Assembly (NCBI RefSeq): GCF_027172205.1
Contig: NC_070614.1
Location: forward strand, 50,718,001 to 50,782,000
Direction of reading: 5' to 3'
Source of the DNA: Podarcis raffonei
Taxonomy: Eukaryota; Chordata; Lepidosauria; Squamata; Lacertidae
DNA: 64,000 bases
The translations under genes were made by a program, and so were the position numbers. Shown piece by piece: positions 44,840 through 55,059 of the stretch. The notes beneath the pieces are model-generated. The model had not been told where the DNA came from and made no database searches. It saw only the letters and a program-made list of their open reading frames with translations. Each line of letters begins with the position of its first letter. Position 1 is the stretch's first letter.

Positions 44840-45480
44840 ACACTATTTATCATAACCCCATGCAAACATCTCTTCTGCAAGCCGAGTTGCACCCAAACTT
44901 CCAAGAAGCACAGCCATTGAATTTTCAAATTATAACAACACATTTTCCACAAATTTTAATTGAACAATTTATATATCCATATTTCTCCCCCTTTCCCCTC
45001 TCTTTGGCTTCCCCCGTATTTCCGTACTGATTTATTAAACAAATTCTGTACCCTGCTGATTTTACCTCTTATATGTGAAAGTCGTGAAAGTTTAGTCAAA
45101 ACCTGCCAATGGGTCTAAATCTTTAAACTGCCTTTTTATATGGTTTATAAATGGTTTCTACCCCTTTTTGAAATTGATGTTGTCTCTCTCATGAATCGTC
45201 CCTGTCAGCTTAGCCAGTTCTGCGTAGTCCATAAGCCTGGCTTGCCACTCTTCCCTTGTTGACGTTTTTTCTGTTTTCCATTCTTGTGCTAATAAGATTC
45301 TTGCTGCTGTTGTCGCATACATAAACAATCTCTAATTTCCCTCTCTTATATCATGACCCAAAATTCCGAGCAGGAAAGATTCTGGTTTTTTAACATGGGG
45401 TTTCTTCCAACATTTTTTTCAACTCATTATATATCATTTCCCAATATCCTTTAGCCTTGTTGCATTCCTGTCACCTCTTT
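44840..45480 (-). mobile_element. L1 ORF2 C-terminal fragment
   Basis: Minus strand encodes the ORF2 tail pattern seen at 58531-58800, with many lesions. Confidence 0.7.
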
Positions 45481-46474
45481 CCACCTCCCCCACCCCTGAC
45501 ACAGCACATCGTGCAAACCCCAGACTTGTTTCGAATCCAGATCGCGGATCTGTAACCACCTACTGACGACCGCACCACTAGCAATGCGTTCAGAGCCTGA
45601 AATAAATCAATAGGAAAGAACTGCCACAGCTTAATTTACATTTTTTATTATTATTAACAACTTGCACATCATGCGCTTTCCCGCGAAGGTAAAGGGGACT
45701 GACGGTTGCCAGAGGATTTGTACACGAGGGGATCCACTCTGGGGTAAATCCCTACTAAGAAAATATAGCTGTGGTGGTTGGAAGGGGGTTAAGTCCTGGG
45801 TTCGGATCCTGCTCCCCTCCTCCTTATAGTCCAGAGGGAGGTAAACCTTTTCACCTGTCAGCACCTAAGTGTGAAGCTTTGGAGTGGGGCGTTTAGCACA
45901 GAGGAGCCATGTGTGTTTGCAAATGCACATCTCCCTCTCGCACACTTTGCACATGCTGAGTGAATTAAATCAGCTGGGCAGGGTGTGTGAGAGAGATAAT
46001 AGATTCCATTCTTCTTATCGTGGGGGAAGACCCTGTTGCAATATTTTAATAAAGATCAGGCTTGCTAGCTGCTTTGCTTCTCAATATTCTCTGGTTAGCC
46101 TCTGTTATTTTCTCCTACCGATAGGGAACCCACGTAAGGACTCTATACGGGCTCTTGGATACCCCATAAGGGGAAAAGGGCAGATTTTGTTTATAACAGA
46201 TGTGGGGAAAAGGGGGACAGGAACTGGAGCAGTTTAATCCCACCTGGAAGGGGAGTGTCAGCCAGCAGAGAGAAGAAATTCACGGCCAGAGCTCTTGTGG
46301 GTGTAAAGGACAAGCTAGTCCTACAAATCTAATGCTAATGGCATTTGACGACTGTTTCTTATCTACTGTCCTGGAGAGAGGGAGATTGGGAAAGTCAGGT
46401 GGCGGCAAAAGGGGCAGAAATAATCCCCAATTCCTGCAAGAAGCAGCGGTAAATCCAGAAAGCCATTTTGCATC

Positions 46475-46509
<35 letters not shown>

Positions 46510-47200
46510 CAATGTAACTGCAACTACCCACACATATATCAAAGAGCAAACGTTCCTGTAAGGGCTTCTATTCTGACAGAATCCTAATTCAGGAAGACCC
46601 TAGAAAAGAAAAAGTGTGTTTATGTGGGATACAGACCCGGCCCACTCCCTCTTTTAGGAGGAATCACACCTGTCCCTGACGATAGCATCAGCCTTGTGAT
46701 TTTCCATTTCCCTGTTCTCCTGGGGTGAGTGGCTAGGAACTCTAGGCGAGCAAAATACCACACAGTGTATTGGCGAGAGCTCTGGGGCTCCCCTTTCCAG
46801 GAGGAAGAGAGGGAAACACAAGAACAGCTGCATTAGCAACACAACATGGAATCAGAAATGCACCCACATACACACAAGGATGAACTTGCAGCTCTCCAGA
46901 TGTTGGTGGACTCCATCTCCCATCAGACACCCACCAACGTGTCTGATGGTCAGGGATGATGGGATTTGTAGTCCAGGACCATTTGGAGCGCAACAGGCTC
47001 CCCATATCATTTGGGACTGAAAACTGAGCTCCTAGAAGGTCAAATCCACACCACATGGGTTGCTGTTTTCTCTGGAGACGTCAACATTTTTGTCTCCATG
47101 GGGTTTGCTGTTTCTACAGAAGGACCCCCAAAGGCTTGGCAAAGACCAGTTCACGCAACCATTCTGGCGGCAGAGGAATTGCCACCTTTCCCAGAGGAAC
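45481..47200. other. intergenic, repeat-poor
   Basis: 1.7 kb with (ATA)n at 46478-46506 and a partial hAT D-like piece near 46895-46985. No gene recognised. Confidence 0.4.
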
Positions 47201-47218
47201 AAAGATCCTATAAAATGC

Positions 47219-49278
47219 TTCCGGGTTGGCGCCATTGTTTAATGGCGGATTCCCTCCGAGCCATTAAATCGGCTCCGTAGCGTCTGGGTCTGCCCGCTGC
47301 GGCGAAGCGGAGACCCTTAAAATCACAGGCGCGGATGCCTGTGAACACAGAGACTCGGCGGGCACCATTTGCGCCCCCCCAATCTGCAACGGAGCCTTTT
47401 TAAAGGCTTCGGAACGGAGGCAGGGTGAGGCGTGGTGCTGAGAGTACTCCCTCGCCTACGGAGTGAAGCCGCAAGCCATTGACAGAGAGCGCCAACTTCT
47501 TCCAAGACCGATTGGACTCCAAAACATAAACCCGTGAGTAATACGGAGATTGGAACTTTAAAAATTTCTAATTCTGGATTTGGAACGAGCGGGAAGGGGC
47601 TAAAAAGGAAGTCCACCCCCCCCTCTTTGTAAACAATTTAAAGCAAAGGACTGGGCAGCTAAGGTCGAGAGAATCTGTTTCTTGTTTTTCAATGAAAGAT
47701 CCTGACTTCACGGTTTTGACACTATAAGAAGATTTACTGGAGGATAAAAAGAATTTTGGGAGCTGAAATTTCACCCCCCCCCCGAGACCCGGGAATGTCC
47801 TATGAGAAAGCCTGTTGCATTGAAGATTTTGACAGCTGTCAAGTGAGCTGTTAGTCAGCTAGTTGTCAGCTGGAAAAAGAGAACATTGTTTCTACCGTTT
47901 TTGCTGGTTTACTTGGTATAACTTGTTGAAAATAAGGAGGGCTGATACAAAATAACTGGACTTTTGGTTTTGAGTTGAAAGGAACATTAAGGATCTAAAA
48001 TCCCCCTAGAGGGGTAATAGGGACATTACATCACAAAAATGGTTGGAGTATGTAAATTCCAAGCAGAATTGGACAGAGCACTCGTTCTCTTGGGAAACTT
48101 GCAAGATGAATACAATGCTTTGTCTACAAAGGTATCACTACTATACTGGACAGTAAACAACAGTTTAGAGCCTGATAAGGACTTGAAACAGGAAGCCTGT
48201 TCAACTGAACAAATAAATGAAACTGAAAGTGAGGATATGATGGAGCAATATGCTGTTTTTGAAGAAAATGAAGGAGGAGCAGGAGATTTGCAGGAGTTAA
48301 AGGAGAGTTACAATATGAGGCCTGACATGATGATAAAAAAGGACAATAAAAACTGGATGTGGAAAGCCTGGTCTGAATGGGAGTTTGGAAAATGGAGAGA
48401 TCCCCTTTGGAGGAGATCTGAAGACCTGAGGATTACAAATTTGTTGAAGGTGAAAGCTGGAGCTTTGGGGATATTTGGATTTGAAAGAAATTTGAAACAA
48501 GAGTTGGAGCACCCCATAGGCTTTGCTTTTAAGTATGGAGGACTGGCTGGAAGCAACATGGATTCTGTTGGGCCGGAGCCCCTCCGAGACTTGGGGCTTA
48601 ACATCAAGGACTATCAAAGAGACCGGCAGAAAGGAACTGAGAGAGATACAAGGGCCTCGGACGTGAGATCTCCAGGCTAAATTAATAACATAAAGACTGA
48701 TGGATATGGGTTGGGGACTGGAACCGGGAAAAGGGTGGGTGGAGGTTGGGAATCCAAAGGGTACATAAGGATAATTTGCTTTTTATATTTTGTTAATGGT
48801 AAGGAAATTGGGTAAATCGTGGAAGGGAAATTTTGGTCGACTTTAGGAAAAAGGTTTAAGAATAATTAATGGGGTATAAGTATTGATGTGTGATATTAAT
48901 AGGGTAAAACTGGTTTCTTTTCTCTTTTTAAATTAATTGAAAATAAGGCTGTTAAAAATAAATTGAGGAAATGGAAAAAAGAAGTAAAGCAAAACAATAG
49001 TATGTTAGAACAAATGTTTAAGTTAAGGTAAAGAAATAAGTTAAGGACTTGCTGAACTGACAATCTAAATTGGAATACAAGAAGGGGAGGTGTGAGGAGG
49101 TCTGAGAAATAAGGTTAAGAATAATAAGTATCAGAAACTTTATGTGTTTTTTCTATTTTTTGTTTAGTTTTGAATATTATGTATTTTTGTGTTTTTTTTT
49201 TGGTTCGTTTATTTCTTGTTTTTGTCTGTTGTGTGTTTCTTGAAAATGCTAATAAATATTATAAAATAAAATAAAAAA
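47219..49278 (+). mobile_element. young L1-derived element with one ORF (HAL1-like)
   Basis: 2060 bp flanked by an identical 18 bp, 'aaagatcctataaaatgc' (47201-47218, 49279-49296). It has a GC-rich leader beginning 'ttccgggttggcgcc' with YY1-like 'aatggcgg', one 213-codon frame, a long AT-rich 3' region and an A-rich end. There is no reverse transcriptase. The layout recalls half-L1 (HAL1) elements, which keep ORF1 and lose ORF2. Confidence 0.8.
48039..48680 (+). CDS. 213-aa ORF of the L1-derived element
   Basis: Starts MVGVCKFQAELDRALVLLGN and is uninterrupted to TAA. Residues 5-45 have a heptad-like spacing of L and V. The middle is acidic (ETESEDMMEQ, EENEGG) and the C-terminus basic and Arg-rich. 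It does not show the RRM and C-terminal domain of a standard L1 ORF1 protein. I do not recognise a function beyond position in the element. It is probably an ORF1-derived or lineage-specific protein, and it is unlikely to be a host gene because it lies wholly inside the target-site duplication. Confidence 0.6.
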   Translation: MVGVCKFQAELDRALVLLGNLQDEYNALSTKVSLLYWTVNNSLEPDKDLKQEACSTEQINETESEDMMEQYAVFEENEGGAGDLQELKESYNMRPDMMIKKDNKNWMWKAWSEWEFGKWRDPLWRRSEDLRITNLLKVKAGALGIFGFERNLKQELEHPIGFAFKYGGLAGSNMDSVGPEPLRDLGLNIKDYQRDRQKGTERDTRASDVRSPG

Positions 49279-49296
49279 AAAGATCCTATAAAATGC

Positions 49297-49643
49297 AAGC
49301 TGGCAATCAGTTAACTGTGCATCTGGGGGTGAACCTTTGCCACACAAGTAATGTTTTCAGGAGGTGGCAAACGGTGACTTCATCTCTGGTGGGCAAGCTT
49401 TCGGAAAACTAATTTCCCCCGCATGGCTATCAAGGGAGGAAAGTCAACCTCACCCAAACCTTTCTCACATTTCATGCTAAAATCAGCCGGGAGGCTCTCT
49501 AAGCAACCCTATACATGTCTTCTCAGAAGTTGGGTCCAACAGGGCTTCATCCCAGACCTAGGATGGATGCCTTCGTAGGCCTCAGGAGCGAAGATTCCTT
49601 TCGCCCCTCAAAATGGCTGCCAGAACGTTCTCCCATTCCCCAT
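49297..49643. other. 3' flank of Harbinger-derived gene
   Basis: Unassigned, possibly its 3' UTR (minus strand). No terminal inverted repeat was seen. Confidence 0.4.
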
Positions 49644-50999
49644 TCACGCCGTGCTAGCAATGTAGGCGCAGAGGGCGTCTCGGACCCTCTCGGACCTGGC
49701 CGCCGGCTTGATGCGGGTGTCCGGTCTCTGGAGAGGCTGCTCAAAGGTGGCGGCAAGCTGCTTGGCCTCGGCCTCCCACGTCTCCTCGTAGGCCTCGCCC
49801 TTCTCCTCGCAGATGTTGTGCAGGACGCAGCAGGCCGAGATGAGGCGGGGCAGGTTCTCCACCGCGCAGTCGTTGCGGCCCGTCAGGCACCGCCAACGGC
49901 CCTTCAGCCGGCTGAAGGCCTCCTCCAAGGGCTCCTGGCACCGGCTCAAGGTGGTGTTGAAGGCCTCCTTGGCGCTGTCCAGGTCTTCTGTGTAGGGCAC
50001 CATCAGCCACGGGAGGAGAGGGTAGGCAGGTCCGCCCAGAATGACCCTGGGCACAGAGACCCCATTGATGTCCATGGGGCCCAGGGCAAAGAGGGTCCCT
50101 TCCTGGCCTTTGCTGAACAAGGTGGACTTGTTGAAGATCTTGGCTTCATGCGTCTTCCCTGGCCAGCCAGCACTCAGGTGGGTGAACTTGCCCTGGTGGT
50201 CCACTAACGCCTGCAAGGCCATGGAATAGTACCCCTTGGAGTTGACGTACTCCGCTGCCTGGTGCGGTGGGCACAGGATGGGCATGTGTGTGGTGCCCAC
50301 CACGCCGGCGCAGTTGGGGAAGCCCATCTCCTCAAACCCGGCCATGATGGCCGCCAGGCTGCCGCCCACCGTCACCGTGGTGCGCATCAGAACCCTCTGG
50401 ATGGCGCGGCACACTTCCAGCACCACCGAGCCGGCGGTGGACCGGCCCACGCCAAACTGGTTCCCCACGTCGCGGTAGCAGACGGAAGTGGCCAGTTTCC
50501 ACAGGGCGATGGCCACCCTCTTCTCCACGCTCAGCGGCACCCGCATGCGCGTCTTCTGGCGCTGCAGGGCGGGCGAGAGGCGGGCGCACAGCTCCAGGAA
50601 GGTCGCCTTGCGCATGCGGAAGTTCTGCAGCCACTGGCTGTCGTCCCACGTCTGCAGGACCGTGTGGTCCCACCACTCGGTGCTTCGTGGTCGGGCCCAG
50701 AAACGCCTTTCCACTGAGCGGAGGCGCCCGCCACGGCGCAACCCGGCGCTGGCGGCTTGCCGGGGCAGCAAGACCTCTTCCTCTCCTCCTTCCTCCTCTT
50801 CCTCTTCTTCCTCCTCCTCCTCCGACTCTTCCTCCTCGTCTTCCTCGCCCCCTCGCTGCCCCAGAGAGTGCAGGAACGCCCAGCGGCGCCGGGAGGCGGC
50901 TGCGGACGACGCTTCTCCGCTGGCTCTCAGGTACTCCATCATCAGCGCTCCCGACTGCACCACGCACAAGATGGCGGCTTCTTTCTGGGTGGAATCCAT
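49644..50999 (-). CDS. Harbinger (PIF/HARBI1-like) transposase-derived protein
   Basis: 451 codons, intronless. The first Met after an improbable 68-codon leader is used (MDSTQKEAAILCVVQSGA). Order: a short N-terminus, an acidic run of Glu at about 55-75, a HARBI1-type helical/HTH region (VEKRVAIALWKLATS, RDVGNQFGVGRSTAG) at about 165-205, and the DDE_Tnp_4 nuclease fold at about 230-395. The usual IDGTH is changed to VGTTH (first catalytic Asp lost), PGxxHD to PGKTHE, and GDPAYP to GGPAYP. The second Asp (ALVDHQGKF) and the Glu region (LEEAFSRLKGRW) remain. A full frame with a lost catalytic Asp suggests a domesticated, non-catalytic protein, as with HARBI1/NAIF1-type host genes. The role is unknown; DNA binding is plausible. 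Confidence 0.85.
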   Translation of the reverse strand: MDSTQKEAAILCVVQSGALMMEYLRASGEASSAAASRRRWAFLHSLGQRGGEEDEEEESEEEEEEEEEEEGGEEEVLLPRQAASAGLRRGGRLRSVERRFWARPRSTEWWDHTVLQTWDDSQWLQNFRMRKATFLELCARLSPALQRQKTRMRVPLSVEKRVAIALWKLATSVCYRDVGNQFGVGRSTAGSVVLEVCRAIQRVLMRTTVTVGGSLAAIMAGFEEMGFPNCAGVVGTTHMPILCPPHQAAEYVNSKGYYSMALQALVDHQGKFTHLSAGWPGKTHEAKIFNKSTLFSKGQEGTLFALGPMDINGVSVPRVILGGPAYPLLPWLMVPYTEDLDSAKEAFNTTLSRCQEPLEEAFSRLKGRWRCLTGRNDCAVENLPRLISACCVLHNICEEKGEAYEETWEAEAKQLAATFEQPLQRPDTRIKPAARSERVRDALCAYIASTA

Positions 51000-51231
51000 G
51001 CTTAAAATTAGGAGAGAGGGAAAGGTGGGTGGGTGACGGGTGAGGGGCGAAGGGCGAAAGAGCAGCTTCCGGGTTGGCAACAAAAACACAGAGATTTCTG
51101 GCAAGGACAGAGAGAGGTACTCAATCATAAGGAAGAACCCCGGTCCCTCCCTCGGACCTGCGTGAAGGATCCCCCAATCCTCAGTGCCGAAAGGCTCCCC
51201 CAAAAATGTAGCTGGGCCCCGGGGAGGAAAA

Positions 51232-51690
51232 GTAATAATAATAATAATAATAATTATTATTATTATTATTATTATTATTTATACCCCATCCTTCCCAGTG
51301 AAGGCTGGGCTCAGTGCGGCTAACAAGCAATAATAAAAACAAGTTGAATGAATACAACTTAAAAACAATATTAAAATACAACATTAAAATATTAAAATGC
51401 AGCCTCATCACAGGAGGAGAAAGGAAAAAGAAAAAAGAAAGAGGGGGAGGGAATCAAATTGCCTCCAAGCCAAAGGCCAGGCGGAACAACTCTGTCTTAC
51501 AGGCCCTGCAGAAAGAAATCAGATCCTGCAGGGCCCTGGTCTCATGAGGCAGAGCTTTTCATCAGGCCGGAGCCAGTACTGAGAAGGCCCTGGCTCTGGT
51601 TGAGGCTAATCTAACTTCCTTAGGGCCTGGGACCTCTAGGGTGTTGCTATTTATGGACCTTGAGGCTCTCTGTGGGGCATCCCGGGAGAT
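51232..51690 (-). mobile_element. CR1/L2-group LINE 3' part
   Basis: (AAT/TTA)n tail at left, then 'taccccatccttcccagtg'. The minus strand has the ARAFSVLAP-type LINE C-terminus. It lies ~230 bp upstream of the Harbinger gene start. Confidence 0.8.
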
Positions 51691-51883
51691 ATAATGGAAA
51701 TAAAAACACAGAAAAGCAAAAGAGAGGCCAAATGTAAGTGATGTCGTTGCGCCCTCCTGTGGGCGGCGGTTGGATGCATAGCTTGTCGATGGACAAGTCA
51801 AACTTCCAGTTGGAAAAACGAGTTTGTTTGCTCGACAGTGTTTTTCCCAGTTAACGATGTAAGGAAAAACTGTCCCTCTGTGC

Positions 51884-52442
51884 CAGGGGTCAGCAAACTT
51901 TTTCAGCAGGGGGCCGGTCCACCGTCCCTCAGACCATGTGGGGGGATGGACTATATTCCAGTGGAGTACAGGATCAGGTTTAAGGTGCTGGTTTTAACCT
52001 TTAAAGCCCTATATGGCCTAGGACCCTCGTACCTACGGGACCGCCTCTCCTGGTATGTCCCACAGAGCAACTTACGGTCTTCAAACAAAAACATCTTGGA
52101 GGTCCCAGGCGACAGAGAGTTTAGGCTGTCCTCAACCAGAGCCAGGGCTTTTTCTGCTGTGGCCCCGATCTGGTGGAACGCTCTGTCACAAGAGATTAGG
52201 GCCCTGCGGGTCTTGACATCTTTCCGCAGGGCCTGCAAGACGGAGCTGTTCCACCAAGCCTTTGGCCAGGGCACAGCCTGACTCCCTCCTTTGGCAATCC
52301 TCACAGAACTCTAGCCCAATGGTTGCAATTAATCTGATTTGAATTAATTTTATAATGAAATGATTTTAGAATGTTTTATCATTTTACTGTTGTTAGCCGC
52401 TCTGAGCCTGGCTTCAGCTGGGGAGGGCGGGATATAAATAAA

Positions 52443-52497
<55 letters not shown>

Positions 52498-52674
52498 GGA
52501 GAGAGAGAAAATGAACGAATTCCTATGCCCTCCAAATAACCCAGAGATGCATTTTAAATAAAAGGACACATTCTACTCATGGAAAAACACTCTGATTCCC
52601 AGAACGTCCATGGGCCGGATTGAGAAGGCGATTGGGGCACATCCGGCCCCCGGGCCTTAGTTTGCCTACCCCTG
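51884..52674 (+). mobile_element. hAT family C, split by a LINE
   Basis: From 'caggggtcagcaaac' to 'tttgcctacccctg'. Flanks 'ctctgtgc' (51876-51883) and 'ctctgtgt' (52675-52682) match 7 of 8. Confidence 0.9.
51956..52494 (+). mobile_element. CR1/L2-group LINE inside hAT C
   Basis: Encodes VLTFKALYGLGPSYLRDRLS and FSAVAPIWWNALSQEIRAL, then (TTA)n. 5'-truncated, nearly open. Confidence 0.88.
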
Positions 52675-52682
52675 CTCTGTGT

Positions 52683-53204
52683 GTTCCATCACAGAGCCTC
52701 CTTCCTCTGCAGTATCAGAATTTGGGGGGGGGGAGAGGAGATGGTTCCCGTACTTTAAATCTAAGGGTTCCTGTGCAGAGGTTGCTGGACTACAAATCCC
52801 ATCGTGCCTGACCGTTTGCCAGGCTTGCCAGGAGAGATGGGAGCCAGAGACTGTAGCATCTGGAGGGCCACAGGCTGACCACCCCGGCTTTACACTGCAT
52901 GCAGAAAAGATTTCAGAAAGCCCAGCTTCTCGCTGTGTGAATGGCAAGCAGGAGCAGACGGCTATCGATGGCTACTAGCCAGGGTCGCTACTCTCTGCCT
53001 CTACAGTCATGCTTCCCGGTTGCTGGAAACTGGAGGGGAGAGGGCTCTGGGGCTTGGATTCTGCTTCTTGGTTTCCCTGGTTGGCCACTGCGGGAACAGA
53101 ATGCTGGACCAAGTGAGTCATTGCCTGGTCCAGCAGAGGTTTCCTTATGAAAGGGATGGGAGCCTCATCCTCACCTCTGGTCAACATCAGGATGGCCAAA
53201 GGCG
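52683..53204. other. intergenic; dispersed repeat
   Basis: The minus strand of about 53030-53160 matches the 'cagtggccaa' dispersed repeat seen at 62820-62950. No gene. Confidence 0.4.
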
Positions 53205-53382
53205 GTTCCCTCCCTGCAAGAAGTCAAGTTACAGGGAACCAGGCAGAGGGCCTTCTCGGTGGTGGCGCCTGCCCTGTGGAACGCCCTTCCACCAGATGTC
53301 AAAGAGAACAACAACTACCAGACTTTTAGAAGACATCTGAAGGTAGCCCTGTTTAGGGAAGCTTTTAATGTTTGATGCATTA

Positions 53383-53823
53383 GGTAAAGGTAAAGGGACC
53401 CCTGACCATTAGGTCCAGTCGTGGCCGACTGTGGGGTTGCGGCGCTCATCTCGCTTTATTGGCCGAGGGAGCCGGCGTACAGCTTCCGGGTCATGTGGCC
53501 AGCAGGACTAAGCTGCTTCTGGCGAACCAGAGCAGCGCACGGAAATGCCGTTTACCTTCCTGCCAGAGCGGTACCTATTTATCTACTTGCACTTTGATGT
53601 GCTTTCGAACTGCTAGGTTGGCAGGAGCAAGGACTGAGCAACAGGCGCTCACCCCGTCGTGGGGATTCGAACCGCCGACTTTCTGATTGGCAAGTCCTAG
53701 GCTCTGTGGTTTAACCCACAGCGTCACCCGCGTCCCACAAGTCAAGTTGCATTGGCCGGGAATCGAACCCGGGTCTCCCGCGTGGCAGGCGAGAATTCTA
53801 CCACTGAACCACCAATGCTTCCT
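53383..53823 (-). mobile_element. chimeric retroposon: tRNA-Gly plus Sauria SINE
   Basis: On the minus strand: 5-nt leader 'aggaa', a complete tRNA-Gly(GCC), 'acttgacttgt', then a full Sauria SINE to its 'ccctttacctttacc' tail. A single identical 14-bp duplication, 'tgtttgatgcatta' (53369-53382, 53824-53837), flanks the whole 441 bp. Both parts were therefore inserted together as one RNA copy. Confidence 0.9.
53748..53818 (-). tRNA. tRNA-Gly (GCC), copy 6, retroposed
   Basis: 71 nt, intact cloverleaf, anticodon GCC, 'ggaga' variable region as in copy 1. It has no TTTT run before the adjoining SINE, so transcription would read into the SINE. It is best seen as the 5' part of a retroposed readthrough transcript. 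Whether it still makes tRNA is unknown. Confidence 0.85.
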
Positions 53824-53918
53824 TGTTTGATGCATTACTGTATTTTAATATTTGGTTGGAAGCCGCCCAGAGTGGCTGGGGAAGCCCAGCCATATGGGCG
53901 GGGTATAAATAATAAATA

Positions 53919-53960
<42 letters not shown>

Positions 53961-53961
<1 letters not shown>

Positions 53962-54070
53962 TCCCTAATAGAGGGGTGGGGAACCTCTGGCTCTCCAGCT
54001 CCCGTTGTCATCAGCCACCGGCCATGTTGGCTGGGGGGGGATGGAAGTTGTTGTCCAACATTATCTACAG
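53961..54070. other. short intergenic piece
   Basis: Contains an eroded 'cagctcccgttgtcatcagc' MITE-like fragment. Confidence 0.3.
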
Positions 54071-54206
54071 CAGGCATCCCCAACCTTCGGCCCTCCAGAT
54101 GTTTTGGACTACAATTCCCATCATCCCTGACCACTGGTCCTGTTAGCTAAGGATCATGGGAGTTGTAGGCCAAAACATCTGGAGGGCCAAGGGTTGGGGA
54201 AGCCTG
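54071..54206 (+). mobile_element. hAT family D palindromic MITE
   Basis: Inverted halves around 'cctgttagctaaggatc'. Flanks 'atctacag' and 'atctagag' match 7 of 8. Confidence 0.88.
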
Positions 54207-54726
54207 ATCTAGAGGCTCCCCATTGCTATCCTAACACAGTTCTTTCTTGAATGCATAGGTTCCTTAAGATCTGATTGGTTGCCCCATTTGGAATGCCGTC
54301 ATTGTCTAATAACTTCCCTCCTCTGGCTTCCCCTCACCGTCTTGTAGGTAGGTACACACATGGTAAGATTCACCTACATGAGCAATCTAGAGATCTTTGT
54401 TCCTGTGCAGAACTGTATGGTATTGGCACCGACTCTTTGCTTGTGACAAACTTGCAGTCTGGACTCGGACAGTAAGGCAATTGCTCCTGGCCACTGGTAA
54501 ATTATCTTACACAACATGTAAGCCCCTTGGCAATAAAAATGGAATTAAAAAGAAATACAATCATTTAATGCGGACACGCCGTGGACCATCGGAACGAAGC
54601 TTGTGGACCACTGGTGGCCTACAGACCATTTTGGGAAGCCATGTTCTGTTCTTTGTATATACTGTGCCATCCTTGACAACATTGCAGGGGACGGACACTC
54701 TCCTCTTGGCCCTGGTCTCCACCTGC
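54207..54726. other. intergenic, no gene
   Basis: Unassigned. Confidence 0.35.
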
Positions 54727-54734
54727 AATGCAGG

Positions 54735-55051
54735 CAGTGTGGGATTCATGTATAAGCTAAACAAGCTATAGCTTAGGGCCCCGCTCTCTGGGGGTCCCCC
54801 CAAAAATTAAAGAAAAAAAACCTGGATGTACATTTCCAAAATATAAGATAAAAAACAAATAAATTAAAACCTACATACAGCAACAGTGTTTTGTGTTGTG
54901 TTGTACCTATTAGGTCCATAAATTACTATATGGCATATATTCCAACACAAAAAACAGTGACAATTTGTTGTTGGCAAAGGACAGCTGGACATATAAAGGG
55001 CCCTGTTACCTTCAGTAGCTGAGGGCCTCATCAAACCTAAATCCGGCCCTG
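54735..55051 (+). mobile_element. hAT family B, uninterrupted
   Basis: 317 bp from 'cagtgtgggattcatgt' to 'ctaaatccggccctg'. The 8-bp flanks 'aatgcagg' are identical (54727-54734, 55052-55059). Confidence 0.92.
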
Positions 55052-55059
55052 AATGCAGG

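Larger units (their letters stand above)
53205..53960 (+). mobile_element. CR1/L2-group LINE 3' end, split by a chimeric retroposon
   Basis: LINE 3' part at 53205-53382 ('gaacgcccttccaccagatg', 'agacatctgaaggtagcc'), resuming at 53838 to the (TTA)n tail. Confidence 0.85.

Noticed and set aside
49515-50207. 230-codon frame on the plus strand
   Set aside because: It lies antisense to the Harbinger-derived gene, and GC-rich codons leave the opposite strand open. It has no family similarity.
51000-51203. 68 extra N-terminal codons of the Harbinger-derived frame
   Set aside because: They are out of character with the rest and upstream of a better Met (MDSTQKEAAI) at 50999.
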